Below are positions 16,668 to 25,340 of a DNA stretch of 44,514 bases, one piece after another. Under the pieces are notes generated by a model that was given only the letters and a program-made list of their open reading frames with translations, did not search any database and was not told the origin of the DNA. The stretch is from Candidatus Poseidoniaceae archaeon (GTDB taxonomy: Archaea; Thermoplasmatota; Poseidoniia; Poseidoniales; Poseidoniaceae). The position numbers and the translations under genes are program-made. The DNA lies in the NCBI GenBank assembly GCA_028356125.1, contig JAOMTZ010000014.1, forward strand, positions 1 to 44,514, read 5' to 3'. The stretch's first letter is position 1. The number at the start of each line of letters is the position of its first letter.

Positions 16668-17888
16668 TTATATCAGATTAATTTCTTTTCCTGCCTTTTC
16701 GAAAATACGTAGAACTTCATCAAGGTCGTCTCTTGATAATCCAGCAGACATTTGAGTCCTAACTCTTGCCTTATCTTTGGAAACCATTGGGAATACAATG
16801 GCTCCTGCCATAACGCCTTGGTCTAGCATTGCTTGTGACAACTCCTTAGCTTTGGAAGATTCTCCACACATTACAGGAATAATCGGGGTAGTTGAAACAC
16901 CAGTGTCGAAGCCTAGTGATTGCATTTCGCCACGGAAGTATTCAGTATTCTCCCATAATTTAGCGTGATGCTCTGGTTCATCCATCAAAACTTCAACAGC
17001 GGCTTTCTGTGCTGCTGCAACACCAGGAGGTTGTGAGCCTGAAAGTAACCATGAACGAGAATGGTTCAGTGCGTGTTTCCTAACGATTTCTTTACCGGCT
17101 AGAATTCCTCCCTGGACTCCAAGTGCTTTCGAGAACGAACCGACTTCAAAATCAACTCGGCCTTGAAGTTTGAAATGGTCAACAATTCCTCTGCCTCCAT
17201 CCCCAAGAACACCTTCACCATGACAATCATCAACCATCACCATTGCATTGTATTCTTCAGCAAGAGCTGTTAATTCATCAAGGGGGCAGATGTCTCCATC
17301 CATAGAGAAAACACCGTCAACAATTACGAGTTTACGATCAGCACCTTCGTATTGTTTCAGAGTTTGCTCGAATGCACCCATGTCATTGTGAGGGAATACT
17401 GCCCTCTGTGCTTTAGTCAGCCTAACTCCATCGATAATCGAGCCATGGTTAAGTTCATCAGATATTATCACATCTTGCTTGCCCTGAACTAGGGAAGGGA
17501 TTAATCCGACATTTGCAGTGTATCCGGCAGAATAAATCAGAGATGATTCAACACCTTTGAACTCAGCAACCTTATCTTCAGCTTCAAGATGAATGTCCAT
17601 AGTTCCAGCAATAGCTCGAACTGAACCACTTCCTGCTCCATATTTTCTTGTTGCTGCAATTGATGCTTCGACCACTTTCGGATGGGTTGTCAAATTCAAA
17701 TAATTATTTGCAGAAAGCATGATTGTAGGCTTTCCATCCATTGTACATCTAGGTGTATTGGCACTTTCAAGGGTTGGGGGTTGCCACAGTAATGCCTGTT
17801 CCTCGAGTTGCGAGTAGCGCTCTTCCATCCAAGATAAGTCACCTGCCATGGCCTGTCCATGGAGAGGTTCTACATCTTGTTTGCCCAC
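16668..17888 (-). CDS. Alpha-oxoamine synthase-family PLP enzyme (2-amino-3-ketobutyrate CoA ligase / AONS-like)
   Basis: The alpha-oxoamine synthase fold is clear: LSANNYLNLTTHP, GAGSGSVRAIAGT, the DELNHGSIIDGVR segment, VMVDDCHGEGVLG (with the PLP-contacting Asp) and EVGSFSKALGVQGG with Lys254 as the internal aldimine. The 406-residue length fits. Enzymes of this group join an acyl-CoA to glycine, alanine or serine (glycine C-acetyltransferase Kbl, or BioF). GSFSKALGVQGG resembles many proteins annotated as glycine C-acetyltransferase, but no tdh or bio gene is adjacent, so the substrate is undecided. ATG 17849 is an alternative start. It diverges from ribK with 38 bases between starts. Confidence 0.82.
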   Translation of the reverse strand: MGKQDVEPLHGQAMAGDLSWMEERYSQLEEQALLWQPPTLESANTPRCTMDGKPTIMLSANNYLNLTTHPKVVEASIAATRKYGAGSGSVRAIAGTMDIHLEAEDKVAEFKGVESSLIYSAGYTANVGLIPSLVQGKQDVIISDELNHGSIIDGVRLTKAQRAVFPHNDMGAFEQTLKQYEGADRKLVIVDGVFSMDGDICPLDELTALAEEYNAMVMVDDCHGEGVLGDGGRGIVDHFKLQGRVDFEVGSFSKALGVQGGILAGKEIVRKHALNHSRSWLLSGSQPPGVAAAQKAAVEVLMDEPEHHAKLWENTEYFRGEMQSLGFDTGVSTTPIIPVMCGESSKAKELSQAMLDQGVMAGAIVFPMVSKDKARVRTQMSAGLSRDDLDEVLRIFEKAGKEINLI

Positions 17889-17926
17889 TCACAAACAGTC
17901 ATGAGTCAGATGCGTGTCGGCGGGTC

Positions 17927-18355
17927 ATGCGCATCGACGGTATAGTTTCGTCAGGGCTCGGCCGAGCACACATTTTCATGTCGCAACATCACTACCAAGA
18001 ACAATTCAAAACCATAATCGGCAGAAGTGCTTGGCCTGGGACTTTGAACGTCGCAGTGAAAGGAGATTTCCTAACCAAATACAAGAAACTCAGAGTAAGT
18101 GCAGGTCTTGATGAAGGTGAAGGGAGTCAAATTGAATCTCACCGAATCAAGGGGTTTGACAGAGATGGGGTTTCCTTTGGGGGAGCGACTGCATTCTTAG
18201 GGAAAATAATCTGTGGAGAAGGAGATCATGAATGTGCAATCCTGATTCCTGATTTGACCAGGCATGAAGATGTAGTAGAGGTCATTGCAGGAATTTTCCT
18301 GAGAGAAACTTGTGATTTATCAGATGGGGATATGGTCAGTATCGTCCTTGAATAA
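17927..18355 (+). CDS. ribK: CTP-dependent-type riboflavin kinase RibK
   Basis: Archaeal RibK makes FMN from riboflavin, using CTP in characterised members. The 142-residue protein has the family pattern: MRIDGIVSSGLGRAHIFMS at the N terminus, YQEQFKTIIGRSAWPGTLNV (with the conserved PGTLN), GVSFGG, CAILIPDLTRH and a C-terminal LRETCDLSDGDMVSI. The frame stays open upstream to 17753, but that region is antisense to the PLP enzyme and has no RibK similarity; ATG 17927 gives a family-like N terminus. The 3' end overlaps convergent truA by 20 bases. Confidence 0.88.
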   Translation: MRIDGIVSSGLGRAHIFMSQHHYQEQFKTIIGRSAWPGTLNVAVKGDFLTKYKKLRVSAGLDEGEGSQIESHRIKGFDRDGVSFGGATAFLGKIICGEGDHECAILIPDLTRHEDVVEVIAGIFLRETCDLSDGDMVSIVLE

Positions 18356-19196
18356 TATCGAACTGTCTAATCAGAATCTCTTTTTGCTGTTGGCGACACA
18401 ATTCTTGCCAACGTGAACTCGAATGATCAGGCTTAGGAATAACTGGCTCTGTTGATTCTAACGCAGGGATTCCTTCCCATGATACAGACCAAAGTATCAG
18501 CCAATCTGGTTCAGCCAATCCTAGATCAATTTCGGTTTGAGGGTTATCTCGGGCTTCGATTACTTTATCGACACTTTCGTAACCAGTGGAAACTGCAAAA
18601 ATGGCATTTGCAATTCTTCTAACTTGATTCCAAATGAATGCTTCACCAACTATCTCGAACCCAATAATGCGTCCAGAGTTAATCCACGGCCTGCATGTTT
18701 CAACAACACGAGTAGTTGAACGGTTTGTTTCTCGACGGCAGAAGTTATCCCAATCATGTTCACCTTCAAACAATGAACAAAGATGTTTGAAGTCTTCAAT
18801 TTCCGGTTCAATCCAGCCTTCCATACATTCCATTCGATAACGATAAGTTCGGTGTAATGCACGCCTTGGACTCCAATCTTCATCTACTTGTCTGGCATCA
18901 AATAGAGAGATTGTGTCTGGGATTTGATGACCTACAGCTTTCATGAATCCTACTTCACCCATCGCGTCCCAGCGGTTTTGATCAATATCAATAAATCCGC
19001 CATTTTGACGAACATGGACGCCAGAATCGGTTCTACTTGCCATCGGGACTGGCATTCTTTCATTTGTCCATTTCAACTTCTTTTTGAAAATGTGCATGAA
19101 CTCACCTTGAACGGTAGGAACATCTGGTTGAACTTGACTACCGTGATAGCAATCGCCAAAATGTCCGAAACGGAAGGCTATTCGCGCCTTCCCCAT
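18336..19196 (-). CDS. truA: tRNA pseudouridine synthase TruA family
   Basis: TruA isomerises uridines 38-40 in the tRNA anticodon arm. The catalytic aspartate is visible as Asp57 in ASRTDSGVHV, and AFIWNQVRRI matches the conserved later motif (FLxxQVRRI). An F-x-G-x-x-Y-x-G-x-Q-type segment (RFGHFGDCYHGSQVQP) opens the protein. The 286-residue length is normal; the last 35 residues (PVIPKPDHSSSRWQELC onward) are a short extension. It lies 11 bases downstream of the TPR-like gene and is probably cotranscribed with it. Confidence 0.9.
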   Translation of the reverse strand: MGKARIAFRFGHFGDCYHGSQVQPDVPTVQGEFMHIFKKKLKWTNERMPVPMASRTDSGVHVRQNGGFIDIDQNRWDAMGEVGFMKAVGHQIPDTISLFDARQVDEDWSPRRALHRTYRYRMECMEGWIEPEIEDFKHLCSLFEGEHDWDNFCRRETNRSTTRVVETCRPWINSGRIIGFEIVGEAFIWNQVRRIANAIFAVSTGYESVDKVIEARDNPQTEIDLGLAEPDWLILWSVSWEGIPALESTEPVIPKPDHSSSRWQELCRQQQKEILIRQFDIIQGRY

Positions 19197-19207
19197 CTCG
19201 ATTCACC

Positions 19208-19729
19208 TCATTCTTCGCGAGAGAGCATTTCAATTGCATCTGCTGGACTGTATCCCAATCCGCCAACAGACCAAATGAGTGCCTGTTTGAGCCATGGCTG
19301 TACCATAGGGTTTTGCTTTGTAGGGTCCATCACTTCAATTGCATCAACGATGTTTCGACTTGCGTTAAACAGTACTTCGTCAACAGGGATGTCTTCAATC
19401 TCCAGTCTTCGAGCGTAGCGCTGGAATTCTTTAACAGCAACTGGTATCCTTCTACATTCAAGAGCGAACGTAGCGAAATCACCGATGTACTCGACGTTTT
19501 CTTCATCCATTTGCATAGCTTTCTTGTAAGCCATCATGATCTTCCCACCAGGAATCACATCATCCTGTGCTTCGGTGTTCTTCATGTTTGCAAATTCAGC
19601 GTACATGTGGTGAACTTCAGCATTTGTTTTGTGGACTGACATCAAATCATCGAGTTCTGCAATGGCCCCATCTAGGTCACCGTTGCGCAATTTTTCAATC
19701 GGTCCTTGGAGTACTTTGTCATCGCTCAT
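19208..19729 (-). CDS. TPR-like helical protein
   Basis: This 173-residue protein has alternating helices with TPR-type spacing: a first repeat near residues 8-40 (LRNGDLDGAIAELDDLMSVH), then NAEVHHMYAEFANMK, then MMAYKKAMQMDEENVEYIGD and VAVKEFQRYARRLEIED. Such folds mediate protein-protein contacts. No catalytic residues, signal or membrane helix are seen. The gap to truA is 11 bases and to the upstream PH-domain gene is 53. The partner is unknown. Confidence 0.6.
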   Translation of the reverse strand: MSDDKVLQGPIEKLRNGDLDGAIAELDDLMSVHKTNAEVHHMYAEFANMKNTEAQDDVIPGGKIMMAYKKAMQMDEENVEYIGDFATFALECRRIPVAVKEFQRYARRLEIEDIPVDEVLFNASRNIVDAIEVMDPTKQNPMVQPWLKQALIWSVGGLGYSPADAIEMLSREE

Positions 19730-19782
19730 ATCGTCGCCTCTATTTCGTGGGCATCCTTACAGTTTTTGAAACCTATGTGTGA

Positions 19783-20799
19783 TTACTGACTTTCTGCAAT
19801 CTGGTCTTTCAATTCATTGAGAATGCCAGATTGGCTGTGTCTCTGATGCATTTCATTCAATAGATTCTCAACAGATTTCCAGTTTGTTATGCAAAAGAAT
19901 GAGAATTTAGGGTCAGGCAAGTCGATTTTACGAGTTCTTTGGTATGTGATGAATGCGAAAAGTTTCTTGAATATGCTTCGAGTAACTTGCCCTTCTACAC
20001 TGTTTGCATCTCCGCTTGGAACAGAGTTCCCTGAAACGCCTGCAGAAATCGACATGGCTTCTTCACCAATACCTAGTTGGCTACCTGTGTCGCAAATAAT
20101 TGTGTTATATCCTAGCATTGCACCCATGAATGTTCTCTGAGTTCTAATCTCATTGATGTTATCGAAAAGAATTCTTCTTCCATCCCCTGGGATGAATAGA
20201 TGCTGAGTAAAGATGACCCTGTGGTTGGTGATTGCATAGTGAAAACTCCTTTGGTAGAAGATAGTCAATGCGACGAAGAGTATCGACCAAAATAGTCCGA
20301 ACATAAGATAGTCAAAATCATCAAGAGGAATAAATCCGCTTTCGATAATTCCGAGAGATTCCATGATGTTGTCTATGCTAAGTACCATTGGTGTGAATGC
20401 AACCAAAAGCAGGTACATTGTACTCCATTTGCCACTGGTTGATCCGTTTAACATTCTATTGAACCAAGCAACTCCCAGCATGACAAATACGAATCCAAAG
20501 TTCCCTACCTTTCCGAAGGTGATAATTCCCTGCATTATAGTTGAGAATGTAGAACCATCACTATCCCAGTTCATCTCAAACATCCAGTGTGCGAATAATA
20601 TTAACAAAGCAATTCCGTACATTGGCGTGAAAGCAAATAATGACGGTTTGATGTCTTGGAGAATCTCTTCATCATTTGTAAGTCTGAATTTCTGTTTCAA
20701 AGATGCAGATGTATCAACAGCAGCATCCTCTGCAGCCTCCTCTACAGGGGTTTCTTCGGCAATTTCTTCTTCGACAGGTGGTTGTTCCTCATCTGACAT
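19783..20799 (-). CDS. Membrane protein with bacterial-type PH domain (bPH_2-like)
   Basis: The N terminus is a 45-residue acidic, Glu/Pro/Ala-rich tail. About four hydrophobic helices follow (near residues 58-75, 95-115, 125-145 and 163-183). Right after the last comes SFHYAITNHRVIFTQHLFIP then ILFDNINEIRTQ, the signature of YdbS/bPH_2 domains (Y-x-I-T-x-x-R, later I-x-x-I). A C-terminal helix ends with FCITNWKSVENLLNEM. PH domains here usually scaffold membrane proteins or bind lipid. A hydrophilic insertion (GVSGNSVPSGDANSVEG) interrupts the domain. Function is unknown. Confidence 0.7.
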   Translation of the reverse strand: MSDEEQPPVEEEIAEETPVEEAAEDAAVDTSASLKQKFRLTNDEEILQDIKPSLFAFTPMYGIALLILFAHWMFEMNWDSDGSTFSTIMQGIITFGKVGNFGFVFVMLGVAWFNRMLNGSTSGKWSTMYLLLVAFTPMVLSIDNIMESLGIIESGFIPLDDFDYLMFGLFWSILFVALTIFYQRSFHYAITNHRVIFTQHLFIPGDGRRILFDNINEIRTQRTFMGAMLGYNTIICDTGSQLGIGEEAMSISAGVSGNSVPSGDANSVEGQVTRSIFKKLFAFITYQRTRKIDLPDPKFSFFCITNWKSVENLLNEMHQRHSQSGILNELKDQIAESQ

Positions 20800-20858
20800 A
20801 ATGACCCTTCCTAATTGCTAACGACACATAGTCGATGATGAACCTTGCGGCGATTTTG

Positions 20859-21986
20859 TTAGTGAAGTAGCCCCCAAGAGTGTTCTGCATTACCGCGAAC
20901 AACACCCCAATCGCTACGAGTTCTGACTCCTTGTTCATCATCAATCTCTAATCTTGTCACATCTAATGGATACTCATTGTAAGTTAGATGTGACTTCATG
21001 CCGCCGCGAGTCGGCTGGTCGAAAGTCCAATGCGCTCTTGTGACAGCTCTAGCCTCAATTCTAATCTCAGTTATCCCATTCCACATGTGTACATGGAAGG
21101 TAGGCAACCCATCATCATCACAAGTCCTTTCCACTCGCACTTCACTAAACTTCTCACTCCGGCCTCTGCTGACATCATGAAACAGTCCTCCCATCGAGAG
21201 TGGTAAATGAGTAATATCTCGGCTTTTCCAAGGGCGTGAGTCTTTAGCAGTAATTGTTGGTGATACGTGAGGTACGAACCAATCTATGTATGATCCATCA
21301 TCTAGATGCAGCATTCCCCAGAACCATGGCGGTGAAGGGGCTTGTACACACACTTTTTGGAAGTATGCAGTACCGGAGGTTTCCTTGCCATCAATAGTGC
21401 CTTTGCACAGAGTTCCGTGTAATCTAGAGATTCCATATCCCATCCCTAGTCCGTATTCTGCTTGGGCTACTTTCATACTAGACATCGCTTTGTTCCAAGG
21501 CTCCATCTCCAAATCGAAATCGCCATGATCTGTTTCTAGCCTTAACCAGAACTTTGATTCATCTGGAGTCAGGCCCATTGAAAATTCCTTGCTTGTATGA
21601 GAGGCTACAACTCCTCCCTTATCGTGAGGCCATTTCGGATGGCCTTCAGCCAAAACAATAATTCTGCTCTCTTCAAGGACTAATGGTTCAATCATGTTCT
21701 CACCATCATACCACCATGCTGCTACCATTCCATCCATTGCGATAGCCCCATCGTTGTCGAAACCAGGTCTCCCCACAGGAGTCCATGGGTGTCCATTCAC
21801 TTCGACAAGTGGATTGTCCTTAGTTGACCAGAGTACCATTAATTGCTTGCCAGCAGGGTTGCCACCTTCATCATCTAGCATTACCAGCCACCACCACCAG
21901 TCCCATGTTAGGCGATGTATTGGTGGTAGGTTTTGCAACTTCCACAGGCTCGATAAGTCGCCTTCAAACCTTTTCATTTCTGCCAT
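20859..21986 (-). CDS. Lipocalin-like (AttH/CrtC-type) beta-barrel protein, ABC operon member
   Basis: The 375-residue protein is beta-rich with repeated Trp motifs: a WDWWWWLVMLDDEG stretch followed by GKQLMVLWSTKD, and SPPWFWGMLHLDDGSYIDWF later. This is the double-lipocalin pattern of AttH/CrtC-like proteins, a hydrophobic-ligand fold that includes carotenoid hydratases. The frame extends upstream to 22031, but ATG 21986 shares one base with the TGA of the upstream permease (TGATG), a strong coupling signal, so I use it. No signal peptide is seen, so it is probably cytoplasmic. As the last gene of the ABC operon it may bind or modify the transported compound; that is inference. Confidence 0.62.
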   Translation of the reverse strand: MAEMKRFEGDLSSLWKLQNLPPIHRLTWDWWWWLVMLDDEGGNPAGKQLMVLWSTKDNPLVEVNGHPWTPVGRPGFDNDGAIAMDGMVAAWWYDGENMIEPLVLEESRIIVLAEGHPKWPHDKGGVVASHTSKEFSMGLTPDESKFWLRLETDHGDFDLEMEPWNKAMSSMKVAQAEYGLGMGYGISRLHGTLCKGTIDGKETSGTAYFQKVCVQAPSPPWFWGMLHLDDGSYIDWFVPHVSPTITAKDSRPWKSRDITHLPLSMGGLFHDVSRGRSEKFSEVRVERTCDDDGLPTFHVHMWNGITEIRIEARAVTRAHWTFDQPTRGGMKSHLTYNEYPLDVTRLEIDDEQGVRTRSDWGVVRGNAEHSWGLLH

Positions 21987-23308
21987 CAATCCACTTCCTT
22001 GCCTTTGAAAATGCTTTGACCGATGAACCACGACAATGCTCCTTGGAATACCAATACTAAACTCGAGATTACAAATGCAATCCAGTTGCTAACTCCGAGA
22101 CCACCATTTCCACTAAATGTTCGAAGAGGCTGCGCACCAGGAAGTGCTGCATATTCCGTCTCGCCTAGCCAATTATCTTCTACGACCTCGCCTCCGCCCC
22201 ATAATCCCATTTCGATTAATTGCCAATTATCTGGCCAGCATACTGCGACTCCAGAATCTACAATTATCATTCCCCAGCCGATTACTGAGAAGTATCTTAT
22301 CGATGAATCTCCACCACCTAACAAGGCAACAAAGGCCATTCCTAACTCCCATGCAGCGAATAGTATTGCCAATATTACTCCGTTTTTCCATATGATTCCG
22401 AATCCACAAAATATTGTTCCATATACTAATGATACAAGCATGGCGGCCCAAGCAATAGTCATCCAAACACCAATATCCTTCCATCGGAAGATTTCCTCCC
22501 CTGGGCCCGTGAAGCCAGTAATTAGAGCCATGGTTACACACAATCCAATAATGAATGGCCACGTGATGCCTATGTACCCTAGCATTCTGTAAAGAAGAAC
22601 TTCGCCTCTGGCTATTGGCTTTGCTAGCATGTAATGTATGGTGCCATCATTCATTTCCTCGCGAATCAATCCTGTTGCCAAAAATAAAGGTAAGAAAATT
22701 CCTAGAAGATAGACTATTCCGAATTTACCGATTCCAAGAATAAAAGCTCTGTGTCCTGCTTCTTTACCATATTTATCTTCATCAGGATCTTCGTCAACAC
22801 TACTGTCGGCATCAATATTTATGGTACCATTTAATTCGTCAATAGTTACGACAATATCGCATTCTCGATTGTTGTCATTTGTGTCCTTTTGACTGCTTGT
22901 ATCTAGGTTTTCACAGTCTCCATCATCATCTTGGCCAACATAATTTTCGCCATTAGAAAGAGTGTCCCAATCAATATCATCTTCATTTATCCATTTTTCA
23001 GGAGGATCAGGTTCTACCCAATCTGGGAACGATTGATCAGATTCAGGGTTAGTTCCTTCCAGTCTTTCTTGGCCGTCAGGATAGCCATCTCCATCAGTAT
23101 CGAAAGAATCTCCATCGTTATCAATTGCCTCAATCTCTGTGTTCATTGCTTCAATGTAGAATAACAACATTAGGAAAATTGCTACAGATGCAGCACCTAA
23201 TACGACCCATGTAGATATCCTTGTACGGTATTGACGCATTGTGAATTCTGCAATGGCAGTAGACTTACGGTCAAGCTTGGACCAAATTGTATCCATGCGA
23301 TTACTCAT
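21986..23308 (-). CDS. ABC-2-type permease with calcium-binding TSP3-like insertion
   Basis: The 440-residue permease has one N-terminal helix (about 33-51), a 130-residue extracytoplasmic insertion, then five or six helices beginning near residue 186. MLAKPIARGEVLLYR and the preceding REEMNDGTIHY are the conserved permease motif of ABC-2 exporters (NosY/YhaP type). The insertion (residues 63-92) carries DNDGDSF and DTDGDGYPDGQERLEGTNP, a thrombospondin type-3/calcium-binding repeat, followed by further acidic residues and two Cys. Its start overlaps the stop of the upstream ATPase gene by 4 bases. The substrate is unknown. Confidence 0.78.
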   Translation of the reverse strand: MSNRMDTIWSKLDRKSTAIAEFTMRQYRTRISTWVVLGAASVAIFLMLLFYIEAMNTEIEAIDNDGDSFDTDGDGYPDGQERLEGTNPESDQSFPDWVEPDPPEKWINEDDIDWDTLSNGENYVGQDDDGDCENLDTSSQKDTNDNNRECDIVVTIDELNGTINIDADSSVDEDPDEDKYGKEAGHRAFILGIGKFGIVYLLGIFLPLFLATGLIREEMNDGTIHYMLAKPIARGEVLLYRMLGYIGITWPFIIGLCVTMALITGFTGPGEEIFRWKDIGVWMTIAWAAMLVSLVYGTIFCGFGIIWKNGVILAILFAAWELGMAFVALLGGGDSSIRYFSVIGWGMIIVDSGVAVCWPDNWQLIEMGLWGGGEVVEDNWLGETEYAALPGAQPLRTFSGNGGLGVSNWIAFVISSLVLVFQGALSWFIGQSIFKGKEVD

Positions 23309-24294
23309 AGAGAGCCCCCAGTTAGGTACATCAATATGGATTGAAGGTCATCGTCTGGATTATCAATTCCAGTTACCAATTGTTTGCTATTAACAATTAT
23401 TTCAGGCAATCTTTTGTGAACTTCGCCGAGATGCTTTGTTTCGATTTGCAATTTGCCAGATGCTTTGAAAGTGATCCCAGTAACTTCCTCAAAATCTACG
23501 AAGTTCTTTGCTAATTCGCGAGGGTCTTCACAATCGATAACAATCTTGTGAGGGTGTTGGTCTAGCATTTCTCTGATCGCATGTGAGTTGCCCAATGCCA
23601 ATACTCTGCCCCTGTGCAATATGACAATTTGTTCAGTAATGCGTTCGATTTCATGCAAGATATGGCTTGATACGAGAACGGTTCTACCCATTGCTCCCAA
23701 TTGCTTAATCACATTCATGATAGTAGTTCTTGCAAGAGGGTCGCACCCCTGTAGTGGCTCATCAAGAATTATCAATTCAGGATCGTTAACAAGTGCGTGA
23801 GCGATTTTTACTCTCTGACGCATACCTTTAGAGAACTGACCGATTCTTTTGTGCATCACATCCTCTAAGGATACGAATGATAGAACTCTTGCAGCTTCAC
23901 CAGCAGCCTCATCCCTAGTCATACCGTGTAAGCGAGCAAATGTCGTGACGAAATCAAATGCAGTCATCCAATCGTGCAGCTTTTCATGCTCTGGAACAAA
24001 TCCGACTCTTGAGTATGGTGCTGGGTTTTTCCATGGATCAGTTCCGAATAACCTGATGGCTCCTGAACTTGCCTTTACTTTCCCCATCATCAATTTGAAC
24101 ATAGTTGACTTTCCTGCTCCATTCATTCCAAGAATACCTGTGACTCCACCAGATATGCCAAGAGAAACCCCTCCGAGAGCATTAATCCGTCCATATGTCT
24201 TCGAAACTCTATCAAACATGATTACTGGAGTATTAGCAACTGGCTTCCAATCTTCGGTCTCAGTCTTACCATGTTGAGTCATATCTGGCATCAT
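23305..24294 (-). CDS. ABC transporter ATPase (ABC-2 exporter type), second in operon
   Basis: Walker A is GILGMNGAGKST (about 53-64), the signature is QFSKGMRQR and Walker B is LIILDEPLQGCDP, followed by the H-loop VLVSSHILHEIER. The ATPase has a short 20-residue N-terminal extension and a C-terminal 90-residue domain typical of NatA/CcmA-like exporter ATPases. It overlaps its neighbours by 4 bases on both sides (24291-24294 and 23305-23308), so it is translationally coupled to both permeases. It most likely pairs with the permease immediately downstream, as in the first ATPase/permease couple of the operon. Confidence 0.88.
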   Translation of the reverse strand: MMPDMTQHGKTETEDWKPVANTPVIMFDRVSKTYGRINALGGVSLGISGGVTGILGMNGAGKSTMFKLMMGKVKASSGAIRLFGTDPWKNPAPYSRVGFVPEHEKLHDWMTAFDFVTTFARLHGMTRDEAAGEAARVLSFVSLEDVMHKRIGQFSKGMRQRVKIAHALVNDPELIILDEPLQGCDPLARTTIMNVIKQLGAMGRTVLVSSHILHEIERITEQIVILHRGRVLALGNSHAIREMLDQHPHKIVIDCEDPRELAKNFVDFEEVTGITFKASGKLQIETKHLGEVHKRLPEIIVNSKQLVTGIDNPDDDLQSILMYLTGGSL

Positions 24295-25340
24295 TCTCTG
24301 GTCACCTCCAGGGAAGATACTCTATTTGCTAGGAGATAAAGGGCTAATCCATTCATCACAACGACTGAAATCAGACTCCAAACCCACGGGTGGTCATACG
24401 TCATCTCCGTTCCAATCAATGCTTGACATACATGTGCTACTGCATCAAATGGTGATATGACATAGAGAATCGATTTGTCAAATAAGCCATCGATGATTGC
24501 TGCCATTGAACGTGTCCCCATCAAGATGGCAATCAACCCAATTGCGGGGAAAAAGCGACCTCTGGATACACTAGACAGAGCTAATCCTATTGAAGTATAT
24601 GTGAATGACAGAATGATTCCACATGCAAATGTGGCTATGAATAACGGGAATGTGTCAATAATCCAGGCCCAACCTTTGCCCATAACCAAAATGTCTGCAA
24701 AGTAGTATACGGCAAGAGTTCCATCAATTATGAAGAATAAAATTAGACCCACTGATAAGAACTTCATTGCAGCATAGTCAAACCGATTAATTGGTCTCGA
24801 AAAGTACATTGCACTTGTTCCATGAGCCCTGTCTTCGGAAATCATGCCTCCCACCAAAAGCGCTGCAACTATTGGGTAGTAGAGGATATTTCTAGGGAAG
24901 AAGCCCATTACGTGGCCGTACATATTGTCTCTGTTAACGCCCCATATCCCATACAACTCTGGCTCTCCAATCATCCCGAATAACAAGACCATTGCGACAT
25001 CGGTCATCGATGCAATTATTACAAAAAATATGAACAATTTAGTAGGTATGTTCCAAGGTCTATGTCCCTTTTTGAAAACACCCAATAAATGATGGCGTAG
25101 GATAGCCCAGTTCCTCATCCACCTTGGGTTCAGAGTACCTTCCCATGGTTTGTATATCTGCTCAAAAATTTGACCTTCTGGCATTGCAGCAACTTGCGCA
25201 CCGGCTTCCTCATCCCCACTGTCTGCTGACCATGCTGCCTGCATCTGGCTCTTGCCGGTGACTGGAGTTTCTGCACCGTACATCTCGTCCTTAGATGGAA
25301 CTGGCTCGAAAGGAGTGTTTTCTGATTCCACTTCTTCCAA
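24291..25340 (-). CDS. ABC-2-type permease, first in operon
   Basis: The first roughly 90 residues are hydrophilic and acidic, presumably cytoplasmic. Six hydrophobic helices follow from about residue 105. The conserved MISEDRAHGTSAMYFSRPI followed by NRFDYAAMKFL is the ABC-2 permease core motif (E-x-x-x-G-T-x-x-L-x-x-P). The 349-residue length is normal apart from the N-terminal tail. The start abuts the stop of the first ATPase with no spacer; the stop overlaps the next ATPase by 4 bases. It is likely to homodimerise or pair with the second permease; the substrate is unknown. Confidence 0.82.
   Translation of the reverse strand: MEEVESENTPFEPVPSKDEMYGAETPVTGKSQMQAAWSADSGDEEAGAQVAAMPEGQIFEQIYKPWEGTLNPRWMRNWAILRHHLLGVFKKGHRPWNIPTKLFIFFVIIASMTDVAMVLLFGMIGEPELYGIWGVNRDNMYGHVMGFFPRNILYYPIVAALLVGGMISEDRAHGTSAMYFSRPINRFDYAAMKFLSVGLILFFIIDGTLAVYYFADILVMGKGWAWIIDTFPLFIATFACGIILSFTYTSIGLALSSVSRGRFFPAIGLIAILMGTRSMAAIIDGLFDKSILYVISPFDAVAHVCQALIGTEMTYDHPWVWSLISVVVMNGLALYLLANRVSSLEVTRE

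Noticed and set aside
22023-22592. 189-codon plus-strand frame opposite the ABC permease
   Set aside because: The permease helices and motifs are on the minus strand; this is an antisense shadow.
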